A stretch of DNA of 64,000 bases from DASSFZ01 sp035292585 (GTDB lineage: Bacteria; Chloroflexota; Anaerolineae; Fen-1058). The notes under the pieces are model-generated. The model was given only the letters and a program-made list of their open reading frames with translations. It did no database searches and had not been told where the DNA came from. Location: positions 38,688-102,687 of the forward strand of contig DATDPU010000057.1 of NCBI GenBank assembly GCA_035292585.1. Reading direction: 5' to 3'. Position numbers and translations under genes: made by a program. Positions within the stretch are counted from its first letter, which is position 1, and the number at the start of each line of letters is the position of its first letter. Below are positions 36,501-44,460 of the stretch, piece by piece.

Positions 36501-39500
36501 CCAGCCGAAGTTGCCCGCCTGCCCGCCGTTGAAGATGTCGGTGACGACCGTGCCCACTGCAACGCCTTGCAGTGTCTGCGCATGCAGGGCAATCGGGTAG
36601 AGCTCGCACGGGGGAATCTGAGTTGGAGTTAGAGTCGGCGTGTGGGTCGGTGAATGGGTGGCGGTGTTGGTCGGCGTAGCGGTATGCGTCTCGGTTGGCG
36701 TATGAGTTAGAGTTGGCGTGGCTGTAGGCGTGTCAGTTGGAGTTTGAGTTGGGGTATCAGTCGACGTCTCGGTCGGTGTCGCCGTCGGCGTGTCTGTAGC
36801 CGTCTGTGTTGGCGTATGAGTTGGAGTTGGAGTCAGAGTTGGAGTTTGGGTCGCCGTGTCAGTCGGCGTCCACGTCTCTGTAGGCGTTTCAGTTGCAGTT
36901 GGAGTTTGGGTCGGCGTGTATGAAGGCGTGGCTGTCTCGGTTGGTGTTTCAGTCGGCGCGTGTGTCGGTGTCTCGGTCGGCGTCGCCGTGGGCGTGGATG
37001 TATCGGTGGCTGTCGGCGTCGGAGTCGGCTGCGCCACGCCGGTCAGCGTCGAAACCTGATTATTGCCCGGATTGGGATCGGCGCCGTTGAGGCCGTCGTC
37101 GCCGATGACGGCAGTGTTGGCAATGCCGGTCGCGCCAGCGGGCAACGACGCATCGACGGCGACGATGAACCGCGCCGTGTCACTGGCCCCCGCGGCCAAA
37201 TTGCCGATCGCTAAACTACAGGGCGTGCCCGCCAGGCTGCCGTCCGCACAGCTCCAGCCCGAAGCGCTGCCGGAGGAGTTGAAAGTCGTGTACGCGGGCA
37301 CGGTTTCGGTCAGAGTCACGCCGGTCGCGTCGAGGTTGCCCGCGTTGGTGTAGGTCAGCGCATAGGTGATCAAGCCGCCTGGCTCAACCACCACGCCGCC
37401 ATCCTCCTTGAGGAGGCGCAGATCGATGGTCGGGTTGAGCGTGAGCGTCCCCGAATCGAGACTGGGGAGCAGATCGACCGCGGGCGCGGGGCGATCGGCG
37501 CCGGAGTAAATCGCGCGCAGGTCTTGCGCGCCCAGGCGCGGCCAGCTTGCCGGCGGCGTCCAGGTGACTTCAAAGACACCATCGCCGTCGGCATCGGCAT
37601 CGCTGCCGACCGCCAGGCCGTTCACCAGGAAGTTGATGACGCCAGCGTCCGGCCCGACCACAGTTACGTTATCGACGGTATCGCGCACGCGGGCGGCCAG
37701 GCGAATCGGGCGCAGGACGGTGCTCACCGCGCCAGCGCCATCGAGAAGGGTCGTCTCCGTTGCATGCCCACTGGTCGGTGAAGCCGACGTCGCGGCCTTC
37801 ACCGCAGCGGTGCGCGTCACCGCCGGACTCTTGCGCGAGGCCGCGTTGAGGCTGAAGAGAACGACCAGGTTCTCCGGCAAATCGGGCGGCGCCGTGACGG
37901 TGAGCACAGCGACGCCGGACGCCTCGACGTTCAAGTTGAGCGTGTCCGGCGCCAGGTGCGCACTCCAACCCGGCAGGCCGCCGCTGAGGCTCAGATCATA
38001 ATCATCGGCTTCCGAGCCGGTGTTGACCAGCGTGACGGTGTAGACCAGCGTCTGCGAGACGGCTTGACCCGGCTGCAGCAACTGCTCGACAGGCTCGGCG
38101 GCGAGCGTGAAACCCAATTCGCCGAAACAACCCAACGCGATCACGGGCCACATGGTGCTGACGAACGGCGCGCCGGCGCCGGTATTCTGCAGCAGCCACG
38201 GCCCATCGGACACGTCGAAGGGGAACAGCGTGTCGGCGCGATGATTGGTCTGGCTATGGATGAGCCAGTCCAATCCCTGGCTGACCTGAGGCTGGAAGCG
38301 GCTCAGGCCGGCGCGGCACAACGCGTAGAGCGATTGCCCGGTCGCAAACGAACTGGTCCAGGCCAAATTCGTGTGCTCACGCCACGCGCCGTCGGGGAAC
38401 TGCTCGGCCAGGAGCGTGTTCCGCAACGCGACGACCAGCGCATCGTCCTGAGACACGCCGGCTTCGATCAAACCCACCAGCTTCAGCGCTTTATCCTGAT
38501 TGTAGTTCGACAGCGGCGCGGTTTTCAGCCAGGCAAGCGCTTGGTCGAGGACGGCCTGGTAGCGCGCGGCCGTGGCGGCATCGACCCGCTGCTGGGCCTG
38601 CTTGAGCGCGAACAGCATGTGCACCGTCGGCTCGATGTCGCCCTGGTTGGTCGGCGCGAGGTCGTGGTCGAGCGCCCAGCGGCCGTTGGCTTGCTGGCGG
38701 AGCAGCATGCCCTCGACGCCCCGAATCAAGTTGTTGCTCTGGAGTGTGCTGACGTAGCGGTCATACATCGCCAGGCCGAAGAGCGAGTGGCTGGTGTTCA
38801 TCGTCTTGAAATCCGCCCCGCCCGGCGGATGGCCCCACAAGCCGTCGGTCGCGCTTTGAAAGCGCGTCTCGGTCATGAAACTGGCGAGCCAGTTCAGACC
38901 ATTCGCGTCGCCGGTATCGACGGCGTAGCCGGTGGCGGCGCCCAACGCCAGACCGTGGAGCGTATCGCCCTGCACGTGGCAGGCCACGCATTGCAGACTG
39001 TTGGATTTGTTCTTGACCGCCGTCGTCAGCCAGTTCACGCCGGCCTGACCGGCCTGCTGTGGCGTGAGCTTGGGGCTTTTATCGACGAGGCCGAAGGTCT
39101 TCGCCGGTTGGCCGACGTTGCGGGCAATATCGGTCGCCCGACCCCAGACCGGCGTGCTGCCTGGCGTTGCGAAGAAGAACGGCCCGGCATAATTGGCCCA
39201 ACTCGCGCCGGAATTGGTGCTGTACTCGATGCGGCTCACCCCCGAACCGCCAGGATTGTCCTCCGCTTCGATACGCACCAGCACATCGGTATTGAACCAG
39301 CCATCCGGCTGCGGCGGCACGCTGGCGCGCACGTTGAAGGTATTGAGGCTGATACAGCAGCCGCTGCCGTAGTTGTTCAACGCGACGAGCTTCAGATACT
39401 TGGCTTCGACCGCCGGGAAGAAGAAGTATTGCAAGGTGTTGTTGTTGACGGCGGCGCCGGTATACACCGGCGTGAACGCGGCATCGTCAGCCGTGGTGGT

Positions 39501-42500
39501 GGAGACCTGAATTTCAAAGTTGCGCAGCGATTCACCGTTGGCGCCGGGATTGAGCGCAATCGCATGCACCGGCCAGGTCTGGCCGTCGGCCAGCAGCAGC
39601 GTGAGCCATTGGTTGGCGTTCTGACCGTTGGCGGAGCGCCAGGCCGTGGCCGGGCTTTCATCCAGCACCGCCTCGGCTGGGAAGTTCGCGTCGAACTGGC
39701 CGGACGCGCCGACGATGCCGCCTAACCCCACGTCGGACGTCGCCACCACATGGAAGCTTGAAGTGGAAATGCAGCAGGTAGAGCCGCGATTGTTGAGCGC
39801 GACGTACTTGACGTACCTGGCCGGCGCTGGCCCGCCGGGGAAAACGAACTCTTGCACCTGCCCATTGTCGGCCGCCGTCGCGGCCAGCACGCGCGTGAAC
39901 GCAGCATCGTCGGCCGTGGTCGTTGAAACCCACACCTCGAAGTCCTTGACCCGTTGGTCGACGCAGCAATCGCCGCGCGGCTGCACCCGTACGCGATCGA
40001 TGGGGTAAATCTGTCCACCGGCGAGTCGAATCTTCACCCACTGGTTCGCGGGCTGACCGTTGCCTGTGGCCCACGGCGGGGAGCCGGTATTGAAGTCCAA
40101 CAGGTTTTCCGGTGTATGAGTCGTATCGTACCGGCTGGAATACGAATCAAGCGCCGCGCCCGCGCCCAACAAGGACGGGAGGTTGCTGTTTTGCAGCAGC
40201 GCCACGCTCTGACTGCCGGTCAAAATCATCGTCGTCGTCGGGGCGATGAAATCGTCGTAGACGACGACGCGCATACTATCGGTGGCCGACGCCTCTTGCG
40301 GATCGGTGAGGGTCAGCGTCACGGTGTAGCCGCCGGGGTTGGGATAGCTGTAGTTGACTGTCGGGGTGGTGAATGACCGGCCATCGCCGGCCTCCCACGC
40401 ATACCGCATGTTCGTCACATCGATCGAACTGGGGTCGCTCAGGTTGCGGAAGGTCTCGTCGCCGGGGATGCGCACCGCTTCGTTGATGCGGCGCACGATG
40501 GCATTCGGCCCGATATCCAGCGTGGGCGCGACGTTCAAGACCGAGACCGTCTGGGTGAGCGTCGCGGAGAGCAACTGGCTATCGGTGGCGGTGAGCGCCA
40601 CGGCATACGCGCCGTTGTCGGGAAAGGCCGTGCTGGTGTTCCGGCCGGCGGCGGGAAATGGGGTGTGGGTGAACTGCCAACGCCAGCCCAACACCGCGCC
40701 ATCCGCGTCGGTGGACGCATCATTGAAACCGATGCTCTGGCCTTCATTCGGTGTCAGGGGCGACCAGGTGAAATCTACCGCCGGGGGCTGGAGCACGGTA
40801 TACGGCTGGGCGGTCGCGCCGGTGAGGCCGTCGTTATCGGTGACGGTCAGCGTGACGGTATACACCCCCGGCGCGGCGTAGGTGTGCAGCGGGTGCCGTT
40901 CGCTCGAAGTCTCGCCGTCGCCGAAGTCCCAGTGCCAGGCCGCCACCTGACCGTTCACATCGGTCGAGGCATCGTCGAAGGGGACGCGCGCGCCGCCCAA
41001 CTCGGACGAGTACACTTGGAAATCGTAGACCTGGATGTAGGTGGGATCGCCGTGATTGTTGAGCACGACCAGTTGGGCATAGCGCGCTTCAATCGGGGCG
41101 AAGGTGAACCAATGCGCTAAACCGTCCAGCGGCAGCGTGGCGCTGATGGCGGTGCTGAAGGCGGCGTCGTCCGAAGTGGTATTGGAGAATCGAATCTGCA
41201 CCTCGCGCGGGGCGTAGTTGTTGTTCGGTCCGCGCAGCAGCACACGGTCGACGCGATAAGGCAGCCCCGGGATGAACTGGAGTTTGAAGCCCTGGTTGGT
41301 TATCTGGTTGTTCGCCGTAAACCATGACGAATTGGGGTCGAAGTCCAGCGCCTTGTCGGGGCTGTAGTTGGCGTCGTACTGGCTGGTGAAGCCGACGACG
41401 CGCGCGCCGACCCCTTCGAGCTGGGCGGCGTTGTACCCGTCGGGCGTTATCACTTGAAACGAGGTCGTCGAAACGCAGCACGTCGAGCCGCGGTTGTTGA
41501 GCGCGACGTACTTCACGTACTTGGCCTGAACCGGCCCGCCGGGAAAAAGGAATTCCTGCACGCTGGCGTCGTTGGCTGCCGTCGCCGTCAAAACGCGCGT
41601 GAACGCCGCGTCGTCGAGCGTCGTCGTCGAGACCCACACCTCGAAATCGCGCACGCGCTGGTCGGCGCAACAATCGGCGCGCGGCTGCACGCGGGCCCGG
41701 TCGAGGGTGTAGGTCTGTCCACCGGCGAGTCGAAGCTTCACCCACTGGTTCGTCGGCTGGCCGTTGCCGCTGGCCCAGAGCGTAAAGGCATTGGCGTCGA
41801 GCATCAGGTCGGGTCGATGGCCGGCGTCATACTGGCTGGAGAAGCCGACGATGGCGGGCGTTGGCCCTTCGCGCTGCGAGACGATGCCGCCCTGGCGCTC
41901 GCGCGTCCGGACCTGAAAATCCTGGACGGTCGTGTAATTAGGGTAGCCCCAGTTATCGACGATGAATAGCTGCACGTAGCGCGCCTGAACCGGGGCGAAA
42001 GTGAATTCGTGGAAGTTGGCGTCGCGGGGCAGCGTGCCGGCCAAGACCGTGGTGAAGTCGGCATCGGCAAAACCGGTGGAGGAGACGCGAATTTGGAAGT
42101 TCTTGGGCGTATCGTTGCCGCCGGGGCCGCGCAACACCACCCGATCGATCACGTGTGACCGGCCATCCGACAGTTGAACCTTGATCCATTGGTTGTTGGG
42201 TTGGAGATTCGCGCTGAGCCAGGCGCTGCCGGTGTTGGCATCGATCGCGTTCTCGGGCCGGTAAGTCGCGCTATACAGGCTGGAGAAAGCGGCGATGCGC
42301 GCGCGATCTTCCAGTTGCGCCACGTTGATGCCTTTCGCAACGGAGAAGGCCGCCTGCGGGCCGGTGGTGGCCGTCAGATCGAGCCGGGTGTAGGCACCGC
42401 TATCCCACGCAGCGACCTGCGCCGCTGTGTAGGCGCCGACCTTAAATACGATCGCCTGGCCGCTGCGACCACCCTCGACGACGGCTGTGCCTGCCTGATC

Positions 42501-42830
42501 GCCCGGCACATCCAGCGTGAACACCGACTCGCCCTCGGCGAAGGCGATGGGCGCTTCGGCGTGCTTGACGCCCTCCATCCAGGCCGAGACGAGCGTGCCG
42601 GTAGGGACGTTCGTACCATCCAGCTTCAGCGTGCCATAGAAACTGGAAGGCAACGGCGGCGGGTCGGGCTGAGCCGTGGCGCTGGCCTCCAGGGAGACGG
42701 GCGCTGCGACTTGGCTCGGTTGGTCAGACGGTATCGCGAGCAACGGATTCAAGCCCGATGCCAACAAGGCAAAAGACACGACGAAGTTGACGCTGCGGTG
42801 AAGACGGCGCACGCTGAATGAGCGAAACAT
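30513..42830 (-). CDS. Giant RHS-repeat protein with discoidin, PKD, toroid and putative effector domains
   Basis: The start is the ATG complementary to 42830 (AGGGAGA upstream), giving 4105 residues. Order: signal peptide (1-33); about three F5/8 type C (discoidin-like) modules (180-600); PKD domains (about 605-860); two more discoidin-like modules (about 875-1175); an alpha/alpha-toroid-like region (about 1255-1580) with C-V-A-C-H (Cys1281, Cys1284, His1285); a DUF11 domain (about 1800-1930); long Thr/Pro linkers; an Ig-like domain; about 35 YD repeats (2830-3815); the RHS core ending DPSGHF. A unique C-terminal domain of about 240 residues contains Cys3930 and His4022. RHS proteins form a cocoon releasing a C-terminal toxin. 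No immunity gene is seen downstream. Confidence 0.93.
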   Translation of the reverse strand: MFRSFSVRRLHRSVNFVVSFALLASGLNPLLAIPSDQPSQVAAPVSLEASATAQPDPPPLPSSFYGTLKLDGTNVPTGTLVSAWMEGVKHAEAPIAFAEGESVFTLDVPGDQAGTAVVEGGRSGQAIVFKVGAYTAAQVAAWDSGAYTRLDLTATTGPQAAFSVAKGINVAQLEDRARIAAFSSLYSATYRPENAIDANTGSAWLSANLQPNNQWIKVQLSDGRSHVIDRVVLRGPGGNDTPKNFQIRVSSTGFADADFTTVLAGTLPRDANFHEFTFAPVQARYVQLFIVDNWGYPNYTTVQDFQVRTRERQGGIVSQREGPTPAIVGFSSQYDAGHRPDLMLDANAFTLWASGNGQPTNQWVKLRLAGGQTYTLDRARVQPRADCCADQRVRDFEVWVSTTTLDDAAFTRVLTATAANDASVQEFLFPGGPVQAKYVKYVALNNRGSTCCVSTTSFQVITPDGYNAAQLEGVGARVVGFTSQYDANYSPDKALDFDPNSSWFTANNQITNQGFKLQFIPGLPYRVDRVLLRGPNNNYAPREVQIRFSNTTSDDAAFSTAISATLPLDGLAHWFTFAPIEARYAQLVVLNNHGDPTYIQVYDFQVYSSELGGARVPFDDASTDVNGQVAAWHWDFGDGETSSERHPLHTYAAPGVYTVTLTVTDNDGLTGATAQPYTVLQPPAVDFTWSPLTPNEGQSIGFNDASTDADGAVLGWRWQFTHTPFPAAGRNTSTAFPDNGAYAVALTATDSQLLSATLTQTVSVLNVAPTLDIGPNAIVRRINEAVRIPGDETFRNLSDPSSIDVTNMRYAWEAGDGRSFTTPTVNYSYPNPGGYTVTLTLTDPQEASATDSMRVVVYDDFIAPTTTMILTGSQSVALLQNSNLPSLLGAGAALDSYSSRYDTTHTPENLLDFNTGSPPWATGNGQPANQWVKIRLAGGQIYPIDRVRVQPRGDCCVDQRVKDFEVWVSTTTADDAAFTRVLAATAADNGQVQEFVFPGGPAPARYVKYVALNNRGSTCCISTSSFHVVATSDVGLGGIVGASGQFDANFPAEAVLDESPATAWRSANGQNANQWLTLLLADGQTWPVHAIALNPGANGESLRNFEIQVSTTTADDAAFTPVYTGAAVNNNTLQYFFFPAVEAKYLKLVALNNYGSGCCISLNTFNVRASVPPQPDGWFNTDVLVRIEAEDNPGGSGVSRIEYSTNSGASWANYAGPFFFATPGSTPVWGRATDIARNVGQPAKTFGLVDKSPKLTPQQAGQAGVNWLTTAVKNKSNSLQCVACHVQGDTLHGLALGAATGYAVDTGDANGLNWLASFMTETRFQSATDGLWGHPPGGADFKTMNTSHSLFGLAMYDRYVSTLQSNNLIRGVEGMLLRQQANGRWALDHDLAPTNQGDIEPTVHMLFALKQAQQRVDAATAARYQAVLDQALAWLKTAPLSNYNQDKALKLVGLIEAGVSQDDALVVALRNTLLAEQFPDGAWREHTNLAWTSSFATGQSLYALCRAGLSRFQPQVSQGLDWLIHSQTNHRADTLFPFDVSDGPWLLQNTGAGAPFVSTMWPVIALGCFGELGFTLAAEPVEQLLQPGQAVSQTLVYTVTLVNTGSEADDYDLSLSGGLPGWSAHLAPDTLNLNVEASGVAVLTVTAPPDLPENLVVLFSLNAASRKSPAVTRTAAVKAATSASPTSGHATETTLLDGAGAVSTVLRPIRLAARVRDTVDNVTVVGPDAGVINFLVNGLAVGSDADADGDGVFEVTWTPPASWPRLGAQDLRAIYSGADRPAPAVDLLPSLDSGTLTLNPTIDLRLLKEDGGVVVEPGGLITYALTYTNAGNLDATGVTLTETVPAYTTFNSSGSASGWSCADGSLAGTPCSLAIGNLAAGASDTARFIVAVDASLPAGATGIANTAVIGDDGLNGADPNPGNNQVSTLTGVAQPTPTPTATDTSTPTATPTETPTHAPTETPTETATPSYTPTQTPTATETPTETWTPTDTATQTPTLTPTPTHTPTQTATDTPTATPTETSTDTPTQTPTDTPTATPTLTHTPTETHTATPTNTATHSPTHTPTLTPTQIPPCELYPIALHAQTLQGVAVGTVVTDIFNGGQAGNFGWLTWAGSPSVPTLVNSLTPPGDSYTYVNPNNPSDHVVSVGDWVQGKPGVSNSSQVRAALDQLKTLDIVVPMWDAASGNGNNSLYRLAGFARMRLIDYRLPGQNRISARFLGYVVCADGTPTPTPTATPTRTPTNQPANPLTGGQGSQPDSTTRAQSQISNLSVESNLLQSQASAAFSANIGLTPGWNLVSIPEEPADTTPASVLTSVAGQYRQAQAYNQCDAADPWKRYDPAGATGNDLTVIDHRIGLWLEMTASTTLQVSGVPPASTSIVLCQGWNLIGYPSTQTRTVPDALASIEGKYSRVFAYDSTDLADPWAVYDVAVPDWANDLQAMTPGRGYWLLATEDQTLIFAEPTPTPNATPTATATATETPTETATATLTETPTETATPDLTSTPTQTQTPTETATPDLTGTPTQTPTQTPTPTTTPTLTPTASPTPSGAPPSVSITSPSEGVTITGRIDIVGSIGSATLDYWTLEYRLKDEGNWTTIISGTTPVANDVLGMFDPTLLLNGLYEVRLSAVDASGRVTSTLINALVEGEQKVGNFSLAFIDLDVPVAGIPIQVIRTYDSRDKRTGDFGVGWQLHVSQGSFKNNRTPGDGWQILSSGGVLPLPCLSINETLPHFTEVRLSPQEFYRFKLRLFNPTRTPGGCFAEARFDFVNGATPGATLDILGNTNVIYQNETNYVVDETSLTIYDPADVRLTTPDGRVFDLNRASGITRIQDANSNVLSIGPGGLTHSSGKSVTFTRDAQGRITRITDAVGQAMTYSYDTHDDLVSFTDRENNTTTFTYDANHYLLSIHDARGIQTVRNEYDDSGRLLSHIDAFGKVISYTHDLDARREIVADRLGQERLIEYDARGNVVRETDALGNVTLLTYDARDNLTSATDPLGHTTTYTYDANNNVLSVTDPLGRTTRYTYNNRNQILTSADPAGRVIANTYDARGNLTSATDALGQMTRYAYDARGNLLNHTDPMSGTTRYTHDGFGNLTQRIDPLGHTTLFSYDSNGNLLTEAITRTTATGAAETLTTTYTYNRIGQLTQTTYPNGTTTRTTYNALGKPTAAIDPLGRATQYAYDALSQLTQITYPDQLTEEFTYDAEGRQLTSQDRGGRTTRYTYDPLGRLRQTIFADGTVAASTYDAAGRQIAATDALSQTTRYGYDAAGQLAVITNTLGQTATFTYDANGNRLSFTDASGHTTSYEYDAQNRPTRILLANGTDQRTTYDVLGRRVAETDPAGRVTRYAYDSLGRLIDVTDALSQTTTYAYDEAGNLIRVTDANDHTTRFEYDRLGRRIKRTLPLGMSETFVYDLAGNLIQKTDFNGQTLTFDYDTLNRLVSKPGAEFTYTAMGQRASLTDASGATAYEYDVQDRLTQKTTPHGTLFYAYDAAGNLTSIRSANSNGISITYRYGELNRLESVSDAQTGTTTYDYDAVGNLASSLYPNDVSSAFTYDPLNRLTDVTIDKAGTTVAAYAYTLDPAGNWTQVSELSGRTVAYAYNDVYRLTGETIGGDPAGVNGSITYTHDPVGNRLSRVSTLAAIPSATSSYDDNDRINGDEYDANGNTIASNNITYTYDLENHLTQVVDQTGGQPVTIVYDGDGNRVSVTANGVTTKYLVDTLNPTGYAQVVEEIVDGAVQRAYTYGHDLISQRQLIGGSWVASYYGYDGHGSVRFLTDANGEVTDTYDYDAFGNLIRQTGNTPNVYLYAGEQFDSNLGFYYLRARYLNPGAGRFWTMDSYEGAEGDPASLHKYLYADANPIAYIDPSGHFFVGAALNMAPALLSMSTLPIHLFSKPAYVFRGKGKPWTQTDEANFRKHIQGHWDDYLNAVSDCADLAFTLLIDYASKHNLLVRITGYASDKGRQLANGEQIYDSDDYALYKDLLAKVKNHTDARMNYLYNTDDKGKVATDMAKAEAGDIMMSQKHTRIFLDYTAASDSVHYIQGNQDLVYRGPPGTGPSIGRPRINGSGPGRYVYRSSTVVDRTSRPASLRDTPSLRWWKPSVFGRTK
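35206..35455 (-). repeat. Thr/Pro-rich linker tract in the RHS gene (second)
   Basis: Repeated TPT, TET and TAT codons on the minus strand encode a disordered spacer before the Ig-like and YD-repeat part. Confidence 0.8.
36605..37030 (-). repeat. Thr/Pro-rich linker tract in the RHS gene (first, longest)
   Basis: About 140 residues of TPT/TETPT repeats. On the plus strand this reads as GTT-GGA-GTx repeats; the overlapping plus-strand frames are shadows. Confidence 0.85.
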
Positions 42831-42875
42831 GACAATTCTCCCTGAAGGCTGATACCCTGGAGGATCTAGGCCGGT

Positions 42876-42908
42876 AAAAAAACAGAGACCCGGCAAGACA
42901 CCGGGTCT
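42876..42908 (-). terminator. Intrinsic terminator in the RHS gene leader
   Basis: On the minus strand an 8-bp stem AGACCCGG/CCGGGTCT (42901-42908 with 42886-42893, 7-nt loop) is followed three bases later by seven Ts (42882-42876). It lies 46 bases before the RHS start codon, so it either insulates the gene from upstream antisense transcription or acts as an attenuator. Confidence 0.7.
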
Positions 42909-42909
42909 G

Positions 42910-42969
42910 AGTATAGGTTCATCGCTTGCTCACAATCCAGACCAAAAGGTGCTCATTTCTTGCTCATTT
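42910..42969 (-). promoter_or_regulatory. RHS promoter with 11-bp-spaced TGAGCA half-sites
   Basis: A TATACT -10 element (complement of 42910-42915) follows half-sites whose plus-strand form TGCTCA begins at 42928, 42950 and 42961, that is, spaced 22 and 11 bp. Direct repeats on an 11-bp register are typical of OmpR-family binding. A start from this -10 would fall inside the terminator hairpin. Confidence 0.5.
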
Positions 42970-43067
42970 AAGCCGAGCGACTGATCACATTCGATGCGCT
43001 GAAACGCCGGCGGGGCAATCGATCATCGCGTAAACGACAGCGGGCCGGTCCGCCAAATCACGACCCC

Positions 43068-43120
43068 ATCCGACTATCCCGGATAACCGACTTGCCAGCT
43101 CGCCGCGTTTGCCCGATACT
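43068..43120 (+). promoter_or_regulatory. Promoter/operator of the CMD-IclR pair
   Basis: A dyad ATCCG-n7-CGGAT (43068-43084) precedes TTGCCA (43092-43097), 17 bases and GATACT (43115-43120). The block is over 80% identical to 53682-53734 before the transporter binding-protein gene, and the outer dyad base pair covaries (A-T here, G-C there). Likely bound by the IclR regulator. Confidence 0.7.
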
Positions 43121-43149
43121 ACCGGTACACTACTGCACTTGAGGACCTT

Positions 43150-43572
43150 ATGGCCGAAACATCTTCGCCCGCCCGACTGCCGGAGCGTCAACTTTCCGAC
43201 GACCAGGTACAGGAATACCGCGACTTCTACGTGGAACTGCTCGGCTTTGCGCCGCCGCGCATCCAGGCGCGCACCGATCTGCTCGCCCGGCTGGACCCTG
43301 AACTGTTGGCGATGCAGGAGGAGCTTCGGCGGCGCTGCATGTATCCGAAGTGCTTTGACGTGAAAACGGCGCAACTGATGCTCTTCGGGATGCTGCTGGT
43401 GAATTTGCAGGATGCGGCCCGGCTGCACGCGATCGCCGCCCATCGCGCCGGCGCGACGTTTGAAGAGTTGAGCGCCGTCGTCAACCTGGCCTTCCTCTTC
43501 CGGGGTCTGTCCGCCGCCAATCTAGGCGCCGAGATTCTGCAAGGAATCGCCAAAGACGCAGGGAAGTCGTGA
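43150..43572 (+). CDS. Carboxymuconolactone decarboxylase/AhpD-family protein
   Basis: The 140-residue product matches the CMD/AhpD fold: an N-terminal segment YRDFYVELLGFAPPRIQ, then the helical core KTAQLMLFGMLLVNLQDAARLHAIAAHRAGATFEELSAVV with the usual A-H-x-A-G-A pattern. The AhpD CxxC is absent, but two cysteines lie in CMYPKC. Such proteins include gamma-carboxymuconolactone decarboxylase and less well-known enzymes in aromatic pathways. It is one base upstream of the IclR gene and shares its promoter, which supports a role in aromatic breakdown. Confidence 0.85.
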   Translation: MAETSSPARLPERQLSDDQVQEYRDFYVELLGFAPPRIQARTDLLARLDPELLAMQEELRRRCMYPKCFDVKTAQLMLFGMLLVNLQDAARLHAIAAHRAGATFEELSAVVNLAFLFRGLSAANLGAEILQGIAKDAGKS

Positions 43573-43573
43573 G

Positions 43574-44329
43574 ATGTTGCAGACCATCGAAAAGGCCGGC
43601 GAAGTCCTGGCGCTCTTCGACCGCGAACACATCGAATGGGGCGTGCGCGAAGTGGCCGAGACGCTCGGCCTGGCGAAATCGAGCGCGCACGACTTGCTGA
43701 CTTCGCTCGCGCAAGTCGGCTTGCTCGGCAAGACGGAGGAGGGTCGCTATCGGCTCGGCTGGCGGCTGGTCACGTTGAGCGAAACCTTGCTCGCCACGAC
43801 TGAGCTGCGTTGTGAGGCTCGCCCGCTCCTGGAAGAACTCGCCGTCCAGTATCAAGAAACGATTCATCTGGCCATTCTGGACGACACCAAAGTCGTGTAC
43901 GTGGACAAACTGGAGGGCAAGCAGGCCGTTCGCGTCGAGTTGACTTCTTTGGGCATGCGGTTGTATCCGCATTGCACCGCGTTGGGCAAAGTGCTATTAG
44001 CTTACCGGCCCGAGGCGGAGGTCCAGCGCATTCTCAAAACCAACGGCCTGCCGCGCTTCACGCCCCACACCCTTATCGACGAAGGCGAGCTCGGACAAAC
44101 GCTGACCAAGATTCGCAAGCAAGGCTATGCCTACGATTTGGAGGAAATTCTGCCGGACCTGTGCTGCGTCGGCGCGCCGATCTACAACTATACCGGTCAC
44201 GTGATCGCCGCCGTCAGCATGTCGATCCCGGCTTACCGCTTCCAACGTTCACAGGCCGAGTTTCGCAAGGCCGTGGTGCGGGCGGCGAAAATGATTTCGG
44301 AGCGATTGGGCTACTATGGTTCTTTGTGA
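43574..44329 (+). CDS. IclR-family transcriptional regulator
   Basis: The 251-residue protein has an N-terminal winged helix (VREVAETLGLAKSSAHDLLTSLAQVGLLG; about 5-65) and a C-terminal effector-binding domain with the IclR-typical segments HLAILDDTKVVYVDK, LYPHCTALGKVLLA and a late GYAYDLEEILPDLCCVGAPI. IclR regulators commonly control aromatic catabolism and respond to pathway substrates. It is cotranscribed with the CMD gene and is the obvious regulator of the two matching promoters at 43068 and 53682. Confidence 0.95.
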   Translation: MLQTIEKAGEVLALFDREHIEWGVREVAETLGLAKSSAHDLLTSLAQVGLLGKTEEGRYRLGWRLVTLSETLLATTELRCEARPLLEELAVQYQETIHLAILDDTKVVYVDKLEGKQAVRVELTSLGMRLYPHCTALGKVLLAYRPEAEVQRILKTNGLPRFTPHTLIDEGELGQTLTKIRKQGYAYDLEEILPDLCCVGAPIYNYTGHVIAAVSMSIPAYRFQRSQAEFRKAVVRAAKMISERLGYYGSL

Positions 44330-44340
44330 AGCTGTGTTCT

Positions 44341-44428
44341 CCACGAAGCTACACGAAAGAACACGCACAAAACTGTATGCGTGACGACGGGAGTACTGTA
44401 CCGCACGGGTTTGTGTAGATTCGTGGAT
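44341..44428. repeat. TCCACGAA/TTCGTGGA-family imperfect palindrome, copy 1
   Basis: TCCACGAAGCTACACGAA near 44340 pairs with TTTGTGTAGATTCGTGGA near 44409 (16 of 18). Related copies lie at 47330-47372, 49379-49443 and, as a half-copy, 56968-57005, all close upstream of start codons. Confidence 0.6.
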
Positions 44429-44460
44429 GAATCCTTTCGGTTGCGGCGGAGGGCCGCGCC

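Noticed and set aside
36605..37030. CRISPR-like array of short regular repeats
   Set aside because: The periodicity is that of Thr/Pro codons in an RHS linker; there are no constant spacers and no cas genes.
37956..39725. 589-codon plus-strand frame opposite the RHS gene
   Set aside because: Shadow of the high-GC toroid and discoidin-coding sequence; composition is arginine- and alanine-rich with no domains.
42831..42970. c-di-GMP or other riboswitch in the RHS leader
   Set aside because: A GGCCTA-like piece is present, but the conserved stems and loops of the GEMM riboswitch are absent; a terminator and promoter explain the region.
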